In this document: in pieces, positions 29,087-40,017 of the stretch
Layout: the number at the start of each line of letters is the position of its first letter
Numbering within the stretch: position 1 is the first letter of the stretch
Source: Brachionus plicatilis
Lineage: Eukaryota; Rotifera; Eurotatoria; Ploima; Brachionidae
Assembly: GCA_010279815.1 (NCBI GenBank)
Contig: QEOQ01000204.1
Location: 1,055,561-1,119,560, forward strand
Length of the DNA: 64,000 nucleotides
Reading direction: 5' to 3'
The notes under the pieces: generated by a model
What the model saw: the letters and a program-made list of their open reading frames with translations, nothing else
Database searches by the model: none
What the model was told of the DNA's origin: nothing
Translations under genes and position numbers: made by a program

Positions 29087-29804
29087 GGTCTGACCTGTTT
29101 TATGACCAGTTGGTCACAAATTTTGTGACCAAGTTAGTCGGTACCGGTTTGGTGACCACTCTGGTCATAAAAGTTTATGACCAGATTTTTTGTGACCAAG
29201 AAAATAAATGGTGACCAGGAAAAAAATTGAGTCACCGGGAAAAAAAATGTGTGACCAGAATTTTTTTGTTGTAATTATTAAAATCTTAATAAACATTTTA
29301 ATTCTTTAAGAGTAAATTTTAATGACCAAATTTTAAAAAAAATAAAAAATATGAATATCATTTATTTTTATGAACTCTTGACTGATGCATTTTCAGACCT
29401 TTTTCGCCCTCAAAAAATCGACCACAATCAGAACATTCAACTGGATTTTTTTTCCCACTTAAAACTTTCTTTATTTCGATCTGTACATCTTCGGAGGCTT
29501 CAGATATCTCTTGTGATTTTTTTTCGTAATAATTTGATTTCGATTTTGGATCAAGTAAAGTAACATTTTTGAACTTGTTAGTTATTAAGTTATTGTACAA
29601 AAATTTACTTGAAATTTATTTCAAAATTGATTAATATTTTATTAACAATTTTTTAGAGATCAAAATAAAATTTATTCAATGTGACCAGTAATTTTTTTAA
29701 GTGACCAAAAAACTGGTCATAAACTTTTATTACCAGAGTGGTCACCAAACAGGTACCGACTAACTTTGTCACCAACTGGATATGAAACAGGTAAGACCCT
29801 AATA
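29087..29804. mobile_element. Long-inverted-repeat DNA transposon with zinc-finger reading frame
   Basis: Arms of about 115 bp, 29087-29204 and 29690-29804, are inverted copies with some mismatches and one indel. They begin GGGTCTGACCTG and end CAGGTAAGACCCT, and contain GTTAGTCGGTACC and TTTGGTGACCACTCTGGT. AATATGT occurs directly outside both ends, a probable 7-8 bp target duplication. The left half has repeated GTGACCAG units at 29190-29265. The interior carries an 80-codon minus-strand reading frame (29358-29600) with one C2H2 finger. The 7-8 bp duplication suggests a hAT-like or similar class II element, non-autonomous. Confidence 0.75.
29358..29600 (-). CDS. Small C2H2 zinc-finger reading frame inside a transposon
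   Basis: An open frame of 80 residues on the minus strand. The C-terminal end holds one C2H2 finger, CSDCGRFFEGEKGLKMHQSR then VH, spaced C-X2-C-X12-H-X4-H. Upstream is a charged region (KSQEISEASEDVQIEIKKVL). The CxxCxRxFxxxxGLxxH pattern resembles the single fingers found at the N termini of some LINE and DNA-transposon proteins. There is no transposase catalytic domain. It could be a remnant of a longer element protein or a captured exon. Confidence 0.45.
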   Translation of the reverse strand: MYNNLITNKFKNVTLLDPKSKSNYYEKKSQEISEASEDVQIEIKKVLSGKKNPVECSDCGRFFEGEKGLKMHQSRVHKNK

Positions 29805-30374
29805 TGTCAGAATAAAAAGCAAATAAATAAAATAATATAAAACCAAGCAGAAAAAATAAATTTGGAAAAAGTCAATGATTTTTATTTGCAGTTATTATAA
29901 GGATATTTTTAAGGATAATTTTAAAATATATTCAATTATTTTAGTTTAATCAGAATTTGTTCAAAAAAATCAATGAATATGATTTGATATTCAATTCTAA
30001 GATAAAAAAAATTAACTTCAACCTAAGAGCAAACAAAGAAAAGCCAAATATCTAGGTAATCATAATAAAATATTACGGCTTCAAATAAGAATGCGAATTT
30101 TTTTTAAATTTCGGTTAAATTTTAATTTCAAATTATGTATTTTAAGTTGAAAAAAGTTTCATAATTTAGTTTAGACGACACGAATATCTTTTTATAAGGT
30201 GTTCAATAAAAATTCAAGCATTTTTAATTAATTTTCTATTGTTTTTTACTTTAGAAAAAATATTCTAAATCCAAAAGTTAGATAAGACTCCTTAGTAATC
30301 CTCCGTAGTAATCCTCTAAAGCCTTAGAACATTTGAATAGGACACTCAATTAAAATAAGCTTAAAATTCTAACT

Positions 30375-30386
30375 ATGATCAAATAA
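30375..30386 (+). promoter_or_regulatory. Mini upstream ORF overlapping the LIM gene start
   Basis: ATG ATC AAA TAA, whose stop shares its last A with the ATG of the LIM gene (TAATG). If the mRNA includes it, translation of the main frame would depend on re-initiation or leaky scanning. If a splice or trans-splice acceptor lies between, it would be irrelevant. Confidence 0.3.
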
Positions 30387-32211
30387 TGCTGAAACACAAT
30401 CGCAAGACCCCTGGAAACAAAAAAAGGGTCAGATACGGACCGGTTAAATACGTTAATTTAAAACTTGATGAGGTAAAATTTAAATTTCTTAAATTTTTTA
30501 AATTAATATTTTTTAGCCAATATTTACCAACACATACCAACTAAGTGAATTGTGCCAAAAATGCGGAACTGTTCGGTCAGGACCCCATATCAATGAAGGG
30601 TAACTTTTGAAAATTATACAACTTTAAGATAACTCTTATTCAAGATGCAAAAATTGTTCAGTTCCAAAGCCAGCTAATTCAGAATCGTTGAATAAAAATG
30701 AATTTCTCACCAGAACCAAAAGAAGTTTAGAAAACTTAAACGAAGTTAATACAGAAAAATTTTGCATAAATCAAAAGTCAACTGATCTCAAAGATTCGCA
30801 GTCACACAATCAGAATTTGAATTTAAATAATGAATTTGATAAAAAAACTCAAGCTAAGCAAATCCACAAAAAAGTTGGAGATGAAAAAAGTCAAAATTTA
30901 GTTTCCAACGAGCATCAACTTCATTCAAATGATGAAATCAGTATTTTGTCTTTTGGAGACAAAATAAAGCTTTTGGAAAAAAATTTTCATCCAAGGGAGC
31001 TAAAACCTCGTAATAAGTCAAACCAGGAGCGTGAAAAAATTCTCCAGCAAATAAATAAAAGTCAAGAATTGTTAACAGAATCTGAGTCGATAAAAAAATA
31101 TCAAAATAATAGACTAAAAAAAAGTTCCGATGTCGATTCTAGCAAAAAAGAGAATAAAGTGCCAAGAACAATAAGAAATTTGTATAATAATAGCAAAAAT
31201 TTGAATGAATCTTATCAGAATTTGAGTGATTTTGATAAAAAGTCCATAGCCGAGTTCGAAAATAAATTAAAATTTTTTGAAAAAAAAAATTCTGTGGCTT
31301 CGACTTCAACTCGGAGTTTGGAAAGCTTTGAACCAAAGTCGATATTTGTGGAAACGTATCAGACTAGGAGAGATTTAACAAGCAAAGAGTTTCCAATTTT
31401 TGGTTCAAACAAGAGCTTGGATCATTCTCATTTTCACGTAGATAATCTAAACGACATACCCAGGATTCTTGGAAGCATTAGCAAGACTAACATTGACTCT
31501 AGCAACAAAGATCATCGTCTTTCTTGCGAAAAATTGGATCAAATATCTAAAATCATTCCAAGAGAAATCAATAAGGTTAAAGAAAAATCAGAGGGAAAAA
31601 ATGTTCCGCAAATAAAGCCTAGAAAAATCCTTCAAGTATTTTAGTTTTAATTTTAAAAAAATAAAAATTTTAAATTATGGTAACAGGGCTTGGAAAAAAA
31701 AAGCTTTGAAGAGAGTTTTCACAGTCAAAATGATTCATTGACGATGCGACACCAAAATACTGATCAAAAAATACATATTGAAAAATTTAGTTTATGCAAG
31801 GCTTGTGGTGGGGCTATAAAGAGTGAGTGCATCGAGGCTGAGGGATTTTTTTGGCATTTGGAGCATTTCTGTTGTTCTGAGTGCAAGTGTTTTTTAGCAG
31901 ATAAAAAATATCTGGTATCCGAGTCAGATTATTTTTGCTTATCTTGTCATCAAAAAAAATTTTCAAAGGTATGATTCAAAAATTTTTTTTTCTTATTTTT
32001 CTTATTTTTCTATTAGATTTGCCAAACGTGCAAACTTGGCATAGACACGATAGAGACTAGATTTACATATGAAAAATTGAATTGGCATTCGAATCCTAAT
32101 TGTTTTAAATGTTACAGATGCAGTAAAAATTTATGTGACATACCATTTTTGATTAAAAAAAATCACCTATTTTGTAGTATGAATTGTAAAAAAATTTTTT
32201 TTGATAATTGA
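30386..32211 (+). CDS. Two-LIM-domain protein, testin/prickle-like LIM pair
   Basis: LIM domains are double zinc fingers that bind proteins, often at the actin cytoskeleton or planar-polarity complexes. Exons 30386-30472, 30517-30599, 30645-31635, 31687-31968 and 32017-32211 encode 545 residues. Near the N terminus four cysteines, C42-X2-C45-X12-C58-X2-C61, form a likely zinc site. Residues 65-385 are polar, Ser/Asn/Lys-rich and presumably disordered. Two LIM domains close the protein: the first starts at C424 (CKACGGAIKSECIEAEGFFW), the second near residue 485 (ICQTCKLGIDTIETRFTYEK), ending CSMNCKKIFFDN. The WHLEHFCC and WHSNPNCF spacing resembles LIM2-LIM3 of testin/prickle; the PET domain and LIM1 are absent. 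A four-codon upstream ORF (30375-30386) ends in a TAATG overlap with the start codon. Confidence 0.85.
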
Positions 32212-32358
32212 AAATAATTAAACTTAAAAATATTGTAAATTTATACTCAAATAATTTTTTGCTATTTTATGTTATTTTATTAATTTTAACTTACAATAAA
32301 AGTAAAAAAATTTAATAAAAAATGATTTCAATTGTTTTTATTACACTGGGTAGAATTC

Positions 32359-33362
32359 GGTTATTACTAAAACCCGGACCACCAATTTTTTACTAAAAAA
32401 ACGACCAATACTTTAAAGACGAATAAAAAGCCGGACGATAGCCGACTTGCCTTGTACTTGCAGTAAATTTTATAAGCTTTCACGCAAGACCATAAACTAA
32501 GCTCTAGGACTTACCATTCGGCCTGCATCAGCCTTTAAATACAAAAAATCAAAAAAAAATTAAATACATTTATTTAAAATTAAATTTTAAAATATAATAT
32601 AATCTTTTGTTGATTAAATAGTTTTTTTTTAATTATTAAAAATGATTATTTTTGTAAAATATAGTTTGCTGAAACATTTTTTTCATTAATTTTTTTTTTA
32701 TTTTATAGTAGTTATTAAAACCTTCAATATCGTTTGTCGTAAAATACTTATTTAACTTAGCTTCATATTTTAAATTTGTGTAACAAAAAGTTTCAAAATT
32801 TTTTTAGACTTATGCTCCAAAAGCTTATAACCAAAACTTTTAAAATTTTCTTTATCTTTAAGAGAGTCGAAGTAATTAGAAAGTAATTCAAGTTTTTCAA
32901 TGTATTCTTTCTTATTTTTGCTTGCTATCAAGCTATTATCTCTTTCACTCGCTGTTCCGAATATTAAAAAAAGAATTTTTTAACAAATTTAAAAAATTCA
33001 TGAAAAAATGGCCGGAAAATAAAAAAAAAATTAATGAAAAAAATGTTTCAGCAAACTATATTTTACAAAAATAATCATTTTTAATAATTAAAAAAAAACT
33101 ATTTAATCAACAAAAGATTGTATTATATTTTAAAATTTAATTTTAAATAAATGTATTTAATTTTTTTTTTGATTTTTTGTATTTAAAGGCTGATGCAGGC
33201 CGAATGGTAAGTCCTAGAGCTTAGTTTATGGTCTTGCGTGAAAGCTTATAAAATTTACTGCAAGTACAAGGCAAGTCGGCTATCGTCCGGCTTTTTATTC
33301 GTCTTTAAAGTATTGGTCGTTTTTTTAGTAAAAAATTGGTGGTCCGGGTTTTAGTAATAACC
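32359..33362. mobile_element. 1.0-kb transposon with about 340-bp inverted repeats and 8-bp target duplication
   Basis: Arms 32359-32700 and 33027-33362 are nearly perfect inverted copies, starting GGTTATTACTAAAACCCGG and ending with its inverse. TAGAATTC lies directly outside both ends (32351-32358 and 33363-33370), a clean 8-bp target duplication. Arm near-identity implies recent origin. The centre (32701-33026) contains a minus-strand open frame (32770 to about 32976). GG termini and an 8-bp duplication fit a Merlin/IS1016-type or hAT-like element; no transposase is present, so it is non-autonomous. Confidence 0.88.
32770..32976 (-). CDS. Unrecognised reading frame in the transposon centre
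   Basis: Reading on the minus strand, about 68 codons are open to the stop at 32770-32772. Text includes SERDNSLIASKNKKEYIEKL and YFDSLKDKENFKSFGYKLLE. It is lysine-rich and helix-like. There is no in-frame ATG in the part I trust. It may be the remainder of a transposase or a captured host exon; I do not recognise it. Confidence 0.3.
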   Translation of the reverse strand: MLFLIFGTASERDNSLIASKNKKEYIEKLELLSNYFDSLKDKENFKSFGYKLLEHKSKKILKLFVTQI

Positions 33363-35878
33363 TAGAATTCTACTTAATATTTTAAAATAACGCCCATTCA
33401 AAAGATATTGTTTGGCTTTGGAGTGCAAAAATTTAGACAAAATAAGATTTTCTTATAATCTACCTTTTAAATTTAGCCTTTGTTCTTAAGGTGAGATATT
33501 ATCTGACTTTCAAGAGGCTTTTTTTTAAAGTTTAATTATTTCAATAGAAATTTTAAATTTATCTAAAGTGGAAATTGCCTTGTAAAATTAAAGGCTTAGT
33601 CAATTTATTTAGAAAATATTGATATTTTAAGCACCTAATCAATTTTGTTATAATTAAAAAAAAATTGTAAGAAATTGTGCACAATTTAACAAAGAATTTT
33701 TTTTAAAATTTCTTCAACTGCAAAAAAAAACTTGTACTTTATGGATAGTTCTAATGTCAGGAATACAAGTATCTAGTTGTTTTTAAGCCGATTAGAAATT
33801 TTTAATTTGTCTAAATTTAAGAGTAAATAACATTTTAAAATAAGATTTTAAATTAACCTTGATGGAGTTTTAATTTAAACACAGCTTACAGAAATTTTAC
33901 TCCACAAAAATAATTAATTATGTAAAAAAAGGTATTAAAGTATTACAAAATAAATTTAATTTAAAAAATATATAAATTTTTGAAGCAAACTTTTGCAGGA
34001 AATATTCACTATCTTTTTGACAAAAATAAATTGTTCTAAACAAGTAGGTACTAAAGAAAAAAGAAAAATTTTAATTTTAGTCTCAAATTTGATTATTTTT
34101 GAAAGTTAATTTCTGGCTCAAATTTTAATGATAACTCCAAGTCTTCTTGAACTGACGATTTGAAAACTGGACAATCAACAAGTCGAGAAATATTCATAAT
34201 TAAAGCGATCAACATAATAAATTTTTTAGCCAAGCGTTGATATACAAAATTCTTACCTTTCGCGATTTAGAAACGAAATAACTAAGAGAGACATTTAATT
34301 TAAAAAATTGAAAGACTAACCCATTTAAGATATATATACAAATGAATATATTAACTTTTAGTTTCTTTTGGATAAAATAATTTTTTAATTTTTCTTCGAA
34401 ATTTGTTGAAAAAAATTTGTTTTTAGAAGTAATTTTTTTAGTGGAAATTTATAATTTTAATTAAGTGGTCAATTTTAGTTGTAAAAATAATTAATGAATT
34501 GATACATAAATTTAGTTCCTTAGCCTAAAATGAAAATTATTCTAAGTCCGGCAAATGTGTTTTAGTCCAAAATCAATAAAAATTATTCACATATTTATTT
34601 CGAATACAATTAGCGGAAACTCATTGTATTCATTTCATTTTTTCAAGTCAAATAGGCTTTTAAATTCAAACAAATCAATATATTCTAGCTAAACAGATGA
34701 ATAAAAACACTTATTCATAAAAAAAAATAATTTCGATTTTATTAAAATATTAAGCACTCTATCCTTATTTTTAAATCCTGCTAAATTACGACTTCAATTT
34801 TTTGTTCCAGCGTGAAGTATCATTTTGTTTTTTTTTTTTAAGTATAAAACAATCTGTCTAGAGCTATTTTGACTTGTAAAATAAAACTAGACATAAGATT
34901 TTTATTTCAGTTATCATAAAAATCTAAACTTTAAATTTTTATTATCTAACAAAAAAATATAAATAAAAAGCTTGTTTTCATTCAATATTAAATTTCAGTC
35001 ATGGGTCTTTTCTAAGTAAATGGATCACGTATTAATCTCAGACCTAAAGGTATAATTTTTTCTTTTGCCTAATTAAAAAAAAGCGTATTGATTTAGTCCA
35101 TTTAATTTAATAAACAGAAGAATTTCGAGTTCAAAATTTCGAAAATAAATTTCTAAATAATTAATTTTTTTTGTCAATTTTATTTTTGTTTCCAAAAAAC
35201 AAAATTTTGTTGAACTTTGAAAAGCTCTTAAACTAGATCAACAAAGCCTGGTCCACGTCAGAATATTTTTAAGTAAACAACTTTGGCCAGATAAATAAAC
35301 ATCTAACAAGAGCAGGTAAGAATTGGTCTTGAAGCAATGCAAAATTTGGTTCAAAGCTAGCTCGGATGCGAAAAATATGCAAAATAAACACCGGGTCTTT
35401 CCTATTATTAAAATATGTGTCACCTTTAAGGCTTTTGTTTTTAAAAAATGAATAATCCCAAAATATTTTGTACTAGTCCGCTATTTCAGCTCATATCTAA
35501 GCCTAATTCTGCGTAATTGGATACTAAATTTTCATATTTTATTCTTGAGGATTTAGTTGATCGTTTGAACGCTTCTAAACTATCTAAAGAGATGCAGCTA
35601 AACTTTTTAATTTATCGCTTGGATACAAGCACCTCTATGTAAATGATGATGAGGAGATAAATTTTTGGGCCTATTCAAATTCAAGGCACAGTCTAGTATT
35701 TTCTAGATAAGGAGACTGGCTTGCCCTACGGGCACATCTAATTTTGCCTAGCTACTTAGGCTCATTTAATAAATTCGTCAAATATTGACCTGTCAAAATT
35801 TTTAAAAAATTTAGAGAGATAATTTTTAAATATGCCACGGCAAGTAATTAGTTTTCGAAATTAGCAAAAGTGACCAAA

Positions 35879-36859
35879 ATGAAATCGTTGAAGACAAAAT
35901 TTGACAAAAAGTGTGCCAGTAGTGGTGGACAAAGCGAACAAGTTGACAATTCGGTGGTGGACCAGGAGGACTTGAAGGCCAAAAAAATTGCTTTTTTCCA
36001 CAAAAAATTTGATTACGAGAACCAGAATGAAGCAGACGAGTCCATCAAATATGACTCGGACACAGATGAGTTCGAAATTGGTCAAAAAATCAAAAACGAT
36101 TCGAAGAGTTTTGGTAAAAAATTTAGTTCCAAGTACAAAAAAAGAGACACCAAACGAGAAAACTCGAATATAAAGAAGGAAATTTTGAATAACCAGTCGG
36201 ACTCTGTGAGCTCAAGTGAGAGTGGCTTTGGCACAGTCGATGATGATTTGGATAAAAAAAATGAACAGCAAAATTTAGAAACGACCAATGTGGCAAGCCA
36301 AAGCAGTGTGAAGCTAGAGAGCCACCAGAGCGACACTTTGCTCAGACTAGGGGTTCAAAACTCGGCTGATTGCGAGGAAAGTTCAAATCAGACTCAAATA
36401 AGCTTTCCAATTCTGCAGCCACCCAAGCTTTCCGTCTACGAACTCAATCGTTCAGACGATTTTGTCAATATTCTCAATGATAACTCGTCCATCAGCACAT
36501 CTACCTCATCGAATCGTAGATCCAACTGTTTGCTGAGACTTTTACAAAGAATTTATGATTTTTTGTGTTCATGTTTTTGCTGCTATACTTCGAATCCACA
36601 GCAAAATCAGCCAATTTTTTGCTCTTGGCTCACAATTTTTTGCTGCTGTTGTCCCCTATTAGGCGGCATTTCGCTCTTGCTTAACTACAGATCCAAGCAA
36701 TACAAAAATAAGCAAAAGTATGAGCTGGCTGATAGATACTCAGGCTATGCTGAAAAACTAAACATCGCAGCTTTAATATTTGGAGTTATATTCTATGCAA
36801 TTGGATTTTTTATTCTCACACTTGTGCTGTTCATATATTGGAAAGTAAACCATTTTTAG
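35879..36859 (+). CDS. CD225/dispanin-domain membrane protein
   Basis: Single exon, 326 residues, starting MKSLKTKFDKKC. Residues 1-220 are hydrophilic, acidic and Ser-rich, with SDSVSSSESGFG-type runs. The C-terminal 80 residues form a CD225 domain. A cysteine-rich first membrane segment (FCSWLTIFCCCCPLLGGISL) is followed by a basic cytoplasmic loop (NYRSKQYKNKQKYELADRYS, then GYAEKLN) and a second segment (IAALIFGVIFYAIGFFILTL). CD225 proteins include IFITM, PRRT2, TMEM233 and SynDIG1; the loop pattern x-A-x-x-Y-x-x-x-A-x-x-L-N-I-A matches. Cysteines next to the first segment (CLLRLLQRIYDFLCSCFCCY) are likely palmitoylated. Which dispanin subgroup it belongs to is unclear. Confidence 0.85.
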   Translation: MKSLKTKFDKKCASSGGQSEQVDNSVVDQEDLKAKKIAFFHKKFDYENQNEADESIKYDSDTDEFEIGQKIKNDSKSFGKKFSSKYKKRDTKRENSNIKKEILNNQSDSVSSSESGFGTVDDDLDKKNEQQNLETTNVASQSSVKLESHQSDTLLRLGVQNSADCEESSNQTQISFPILQPPKLSVYELNRSDDFVNILNDNSSISTSTSSNRRSNCLLRLLQRIYDFLCSCFCCYTSNPQQNQPIFCSWLTIFCCCCPLLGGISLLLNYRSKQYKNKQKYELADRYSGYAEKLNIAALIFGVIFYAIGFFILTLVLFIYWKVNHF

Positions 36860-38541
36860 ATTGGGAAAAAAATTATCAGGTTTTATAACTTTGATTTAGA
36901 TTTTATTAAATTAGTTTTATTAAAAAAAAATATTTTTTTGGTTTAATTTGGTATGATTGGATTGTTGCGACACTATCTCGGAACCGAAATATTACCGAAG
37001 ATTTTTAGATTATGATGTAATTTTCTTTGTTACTTTTAGTAATTGGATTTTTAATAAAAAAATTTTGCTTTTTCGTTTTCTGAAAATTTTTAAAAGCAAT
37101 ATTTTCGGGTTGGTTATTTAACTTTAAAACTTTGACACACAATTAGCCTTCTCACTAAAATAAACGAAACTCTTTATAATTGCTTTTATAGATAAAAAAA
37201 TTCCATTTTTTTTAATAAATTTTTATTTAAAAATTTTTTTTAACCAATTAATTTCATATAATAAAACATTAATTAAATACTAATTTAAGTCATGTCTGCG
37301 TAAAAAATATAAATATTTTTTAGATCAAGAATTTTAACAATGAACACTGAACAATATTTTCAAAAAGTGATTAATTTAGAAAAAATTAAAATCGAAACAA
37401 ATTTTAAAATATTAAAAAAATAAACCAATCACTTATTAAAAATTAATATGATTTAGAATTTAAAATCACATTTAATAGATAGCAGCCCGCTAATTATACT
37501 TCCCGCGAGCCATGAACAGAAATTTTTTACTTAAAAAAAAAACATTAAAAATCAAAAGTAAAATTGATTAATTTAAAAACTAGTGGTTTTTCAATTTAGG
37601 ATAAAATAATTTATTCCAAAACATACTTTTTTCCAGAATTTCTTAATTATTTTATTTTTTAGCTCTAAAATAAAATTTCATTTACAATAATTTTGTGAAA
37701 GCCGAACCATTGTTATTCTACTTCAATCGCACAAAATTCTGAATTTTGTTTAAATATTAGTTTAAATATTTATTAAAATTTTAAAATTTTGATTTTTTAA
37801 ATTCTTTTAATTCAATTATATTTATAGGCCTTTAGGAATGAGAATTGTTTTTTTTACATTTATTTTTTACAGAAAACTTATTTTATGTTATTTTAAAAAT
37901 TATTCTAGAAAACAAAAAAACCGAAATGTGAAGCATAAAATATCTTTTGGTGGTTGACAAATTTCGTTTTCATTAACCATAGCTTGAATTGCTTGTGAAG
38001 CTTAGGTAGCTAAATAGTGTTCGTTGCATTTTGATTCCGAGAAATAGGTTCAAGAGTTTCTTGTTTTTAATTTGGTAAAATTGCATCTTGATTCACTGTA
38101 AAATCTTCGCTATTTTCAGATGGCTGACGTTGTAATACAGGCCTAGTTTTTGAAGTTTGACCTATTGGTAAACATTTTGCTTGTAGAGGAACTTAGCAGA
38201 GATTTAGCCTACTGTACATCGCTAAGATATGTTTACAAAAGAAGTTTTTTGGACAGAATTTACAAGTAAAGCCACTCATTTTTATCTATTTCAAACTGTT
38301 GTTATCTCTTTTAAATAAATTTAAGTTTTTTAAGGTGATAATTAAATAATTGTGCTGGTAAAAAAAATAAAGACCTTTAGGGATATACTGGTATAAAATA
38401 TTAAAGTTTATGAATTTTTTATTTAGTTTTAAAGAAAATTTTTTCAAAAATTTTAATCCATACTGAAAGCTTTTACTCAAAAAATTATAATAAAATATTC
38501 AAAAATAAAATTGGTTACAAATTTTTTTTCCAAAAATAAAT
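36860..38541. other. Intergenic, AT-rich
   Basis: About 1.7 kb between the CD225 gene and the Nudix gene. Poly-A/T-rich, no recognisable gene, RNA or repeat. A GC-richer patch at 37480-37515 has no identifiable feature. Confidence 0.55.
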
Positions 38542-39951
38542 ATGATTAAAACACCTGATGACTATCTAAATAAACCATTAGATAAAGAGACATTTTCTGA
38601 AGGCGTGACCAAATTGATAAAGCGGCTAAGCTATACAAGTAGAAATTTCCTTATTTTAATTAAAATTAGAATAAATTTTGTGTATAGAATCATTAGACGA
38701 ATGCTTTAAATTCTATATAGAGGATTATCAAGTTGGTTTTGTTATTCCCAAACTTGCCGAACAGCTACTTAATTATCCCGAAGTATTCATTATTCAAAAT
38801 AGGAGGTAAATAAATTTAACTTTAACTTTAAAATTTTAAAATGGAATTTTTAAAATTAAGATGTATCCTAAATCCTGATTTAAAAACATTTCAAGAAAGG
38901 ACCAATTCAGTTGAGAGAATCCTTCTTGATTTAAAATCAAAAAATGTTCTCAAATCCCTTGATGGATGGAGAGACGAGCATTACTTTGTGAGACAAAGCT
39001 TTAATTCAGAGCCACTAATGAGCTTAGAAAGAGCTGCGGTTCACATGTTTGGAATAAAAGCATACGGATGCCATATAAATGGCTACATAAAAAAAGACGG
39101 TGAATACTTAATCTGGATTGCTCGTAGGTCCAAGACAAAACAGACTTATCCTCACATGCTGGATAATTTTGTAAGCTTATATTTTAACCAAGTCAATTTT
39201 TCAGGCAAAAAAAAAATCTAAATAAGAATTGATAAAAGATTTTAGGATTTAAAAAAACCTTAAAAATGAACAAAATTTAAAAGTGACTTTGAATTTGGTT
39301 CAAATAGCTTAATAAAGGAAAGAAAATTAAAAAAATCAAATTTTATTTTAATTGCTTCATTCCGGAGACAAAAATTATAAAAAAAATTTTGAAACTTCTT
39401 ATTAATTTTTATTAAAACATTTTATAAATTTGACGTTCACAAATTAAGGTAGCAGGGGGTATAAGTGCTGGTCTGGGAATAATTGAATGTGCCAAAAAAG
39501 AGCTTGAAGAAGAAGCCGGTCTTCCCTTAGAATTATGCTCAAAATTAAAATCAGTCGATGCAATTAGCTACTGTTTTGAAAATGATATGGGCATTCACAT
39601 GGAAGGAGAATTTGTTTTTGATTTAAAATTACCAATTGATTTTGAGCCGAAAAATCAAGATGGGGAAGTGGATTGCTTTTATTTAATGAACATTAATCAA
39701 GTAAAATTAAATTTTTTTTTATTCAATTTTTTTATTTAAAATTAAAAAGGTAAAAAATGCTATTCTAAGTGATGAATTTAAATTAAACAGTGCGATAGTT
39801 ACATTAAATTTTTTGATGAGAAAAAGTCTTGTTAACCCGGACGAGCGTAGGAATACATTTATAATAAAAAGAAAATTTAATTTTTTAAATTATTTTTTAA
39901 GTATTGAATTACTACCAAATATTGGAAAATATTCATAAACCAGGACTTTAA
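38542..39951 (+). CDS. Nudix hydrolase with DUF4743 N-terminal domain
   Basis: Homologues are the fungal/plant Nudix proteins related to thiamin pyrophosphokinase and yeast YJR142W, which hydrolyse damaged thiamin diphosphates. Exons 38542-38638, 38688-38805, 38861-39170, 39449-39700, 39750-39846 and 39902-39951 encode 307 residues. The N-terminal DUF4743 part includes YQVGFVIPKLAEQLLNYPEV. The Nudix fold starts around RAAVHMFGIKAYGCHINGYI. The Nudix box follows after VAGGISAG as AKKELEEEAGL, matching the consensus REUxEExGU with Lys in place of Arg. The following EFVFDLKLP and DGEVDCFYLM are also family text. The last intron (39847-39901) is inferred because splicing it gives NYYQILENIHKPGL, which fits the family C terminus; reading through gives a longer alternative end. 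Stop codon lies 66 bp from the stop of TBC1D13. Confidence 0.9.
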
Positions 39952-40017
39952 GTTTTTGAATTTTTTTTTATTTAAATATGTTTATTGAAAAATAAAATTT
40001 TTTTTTAAATCAAAATC

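Larger units (their letters stand above)
27914..30385. other. Intergenic region with two inverted-repeat elements
   Basis: About 2.5 kb between histone H3 and the LIM gene. It holds a small TA-flanked inverted repeat (28480-28559) and a 0.7-kb element with long inverted ends (29087-29804). The rest is AT-rich with no visible gene. Confidence 0.6.
32212..35878. other. Intergenic region with a 1-kb inverted-repeat transposon
   Basis: Between the LIM gene and the CD225 gene. It holds the element at 32359-33362. From 33371 to 35878 I see only AT-rich DNA; slightly more complex stretches near 35230-35420 and 35640-35770 have no recognisable coding content. Confidence 0.6.

Noticed and set aside
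35870..35878. Earlier start for the CD225 gene
   Set aside because: The codon at 35870 is GTG; the first ATG is at 35879 and is used here.
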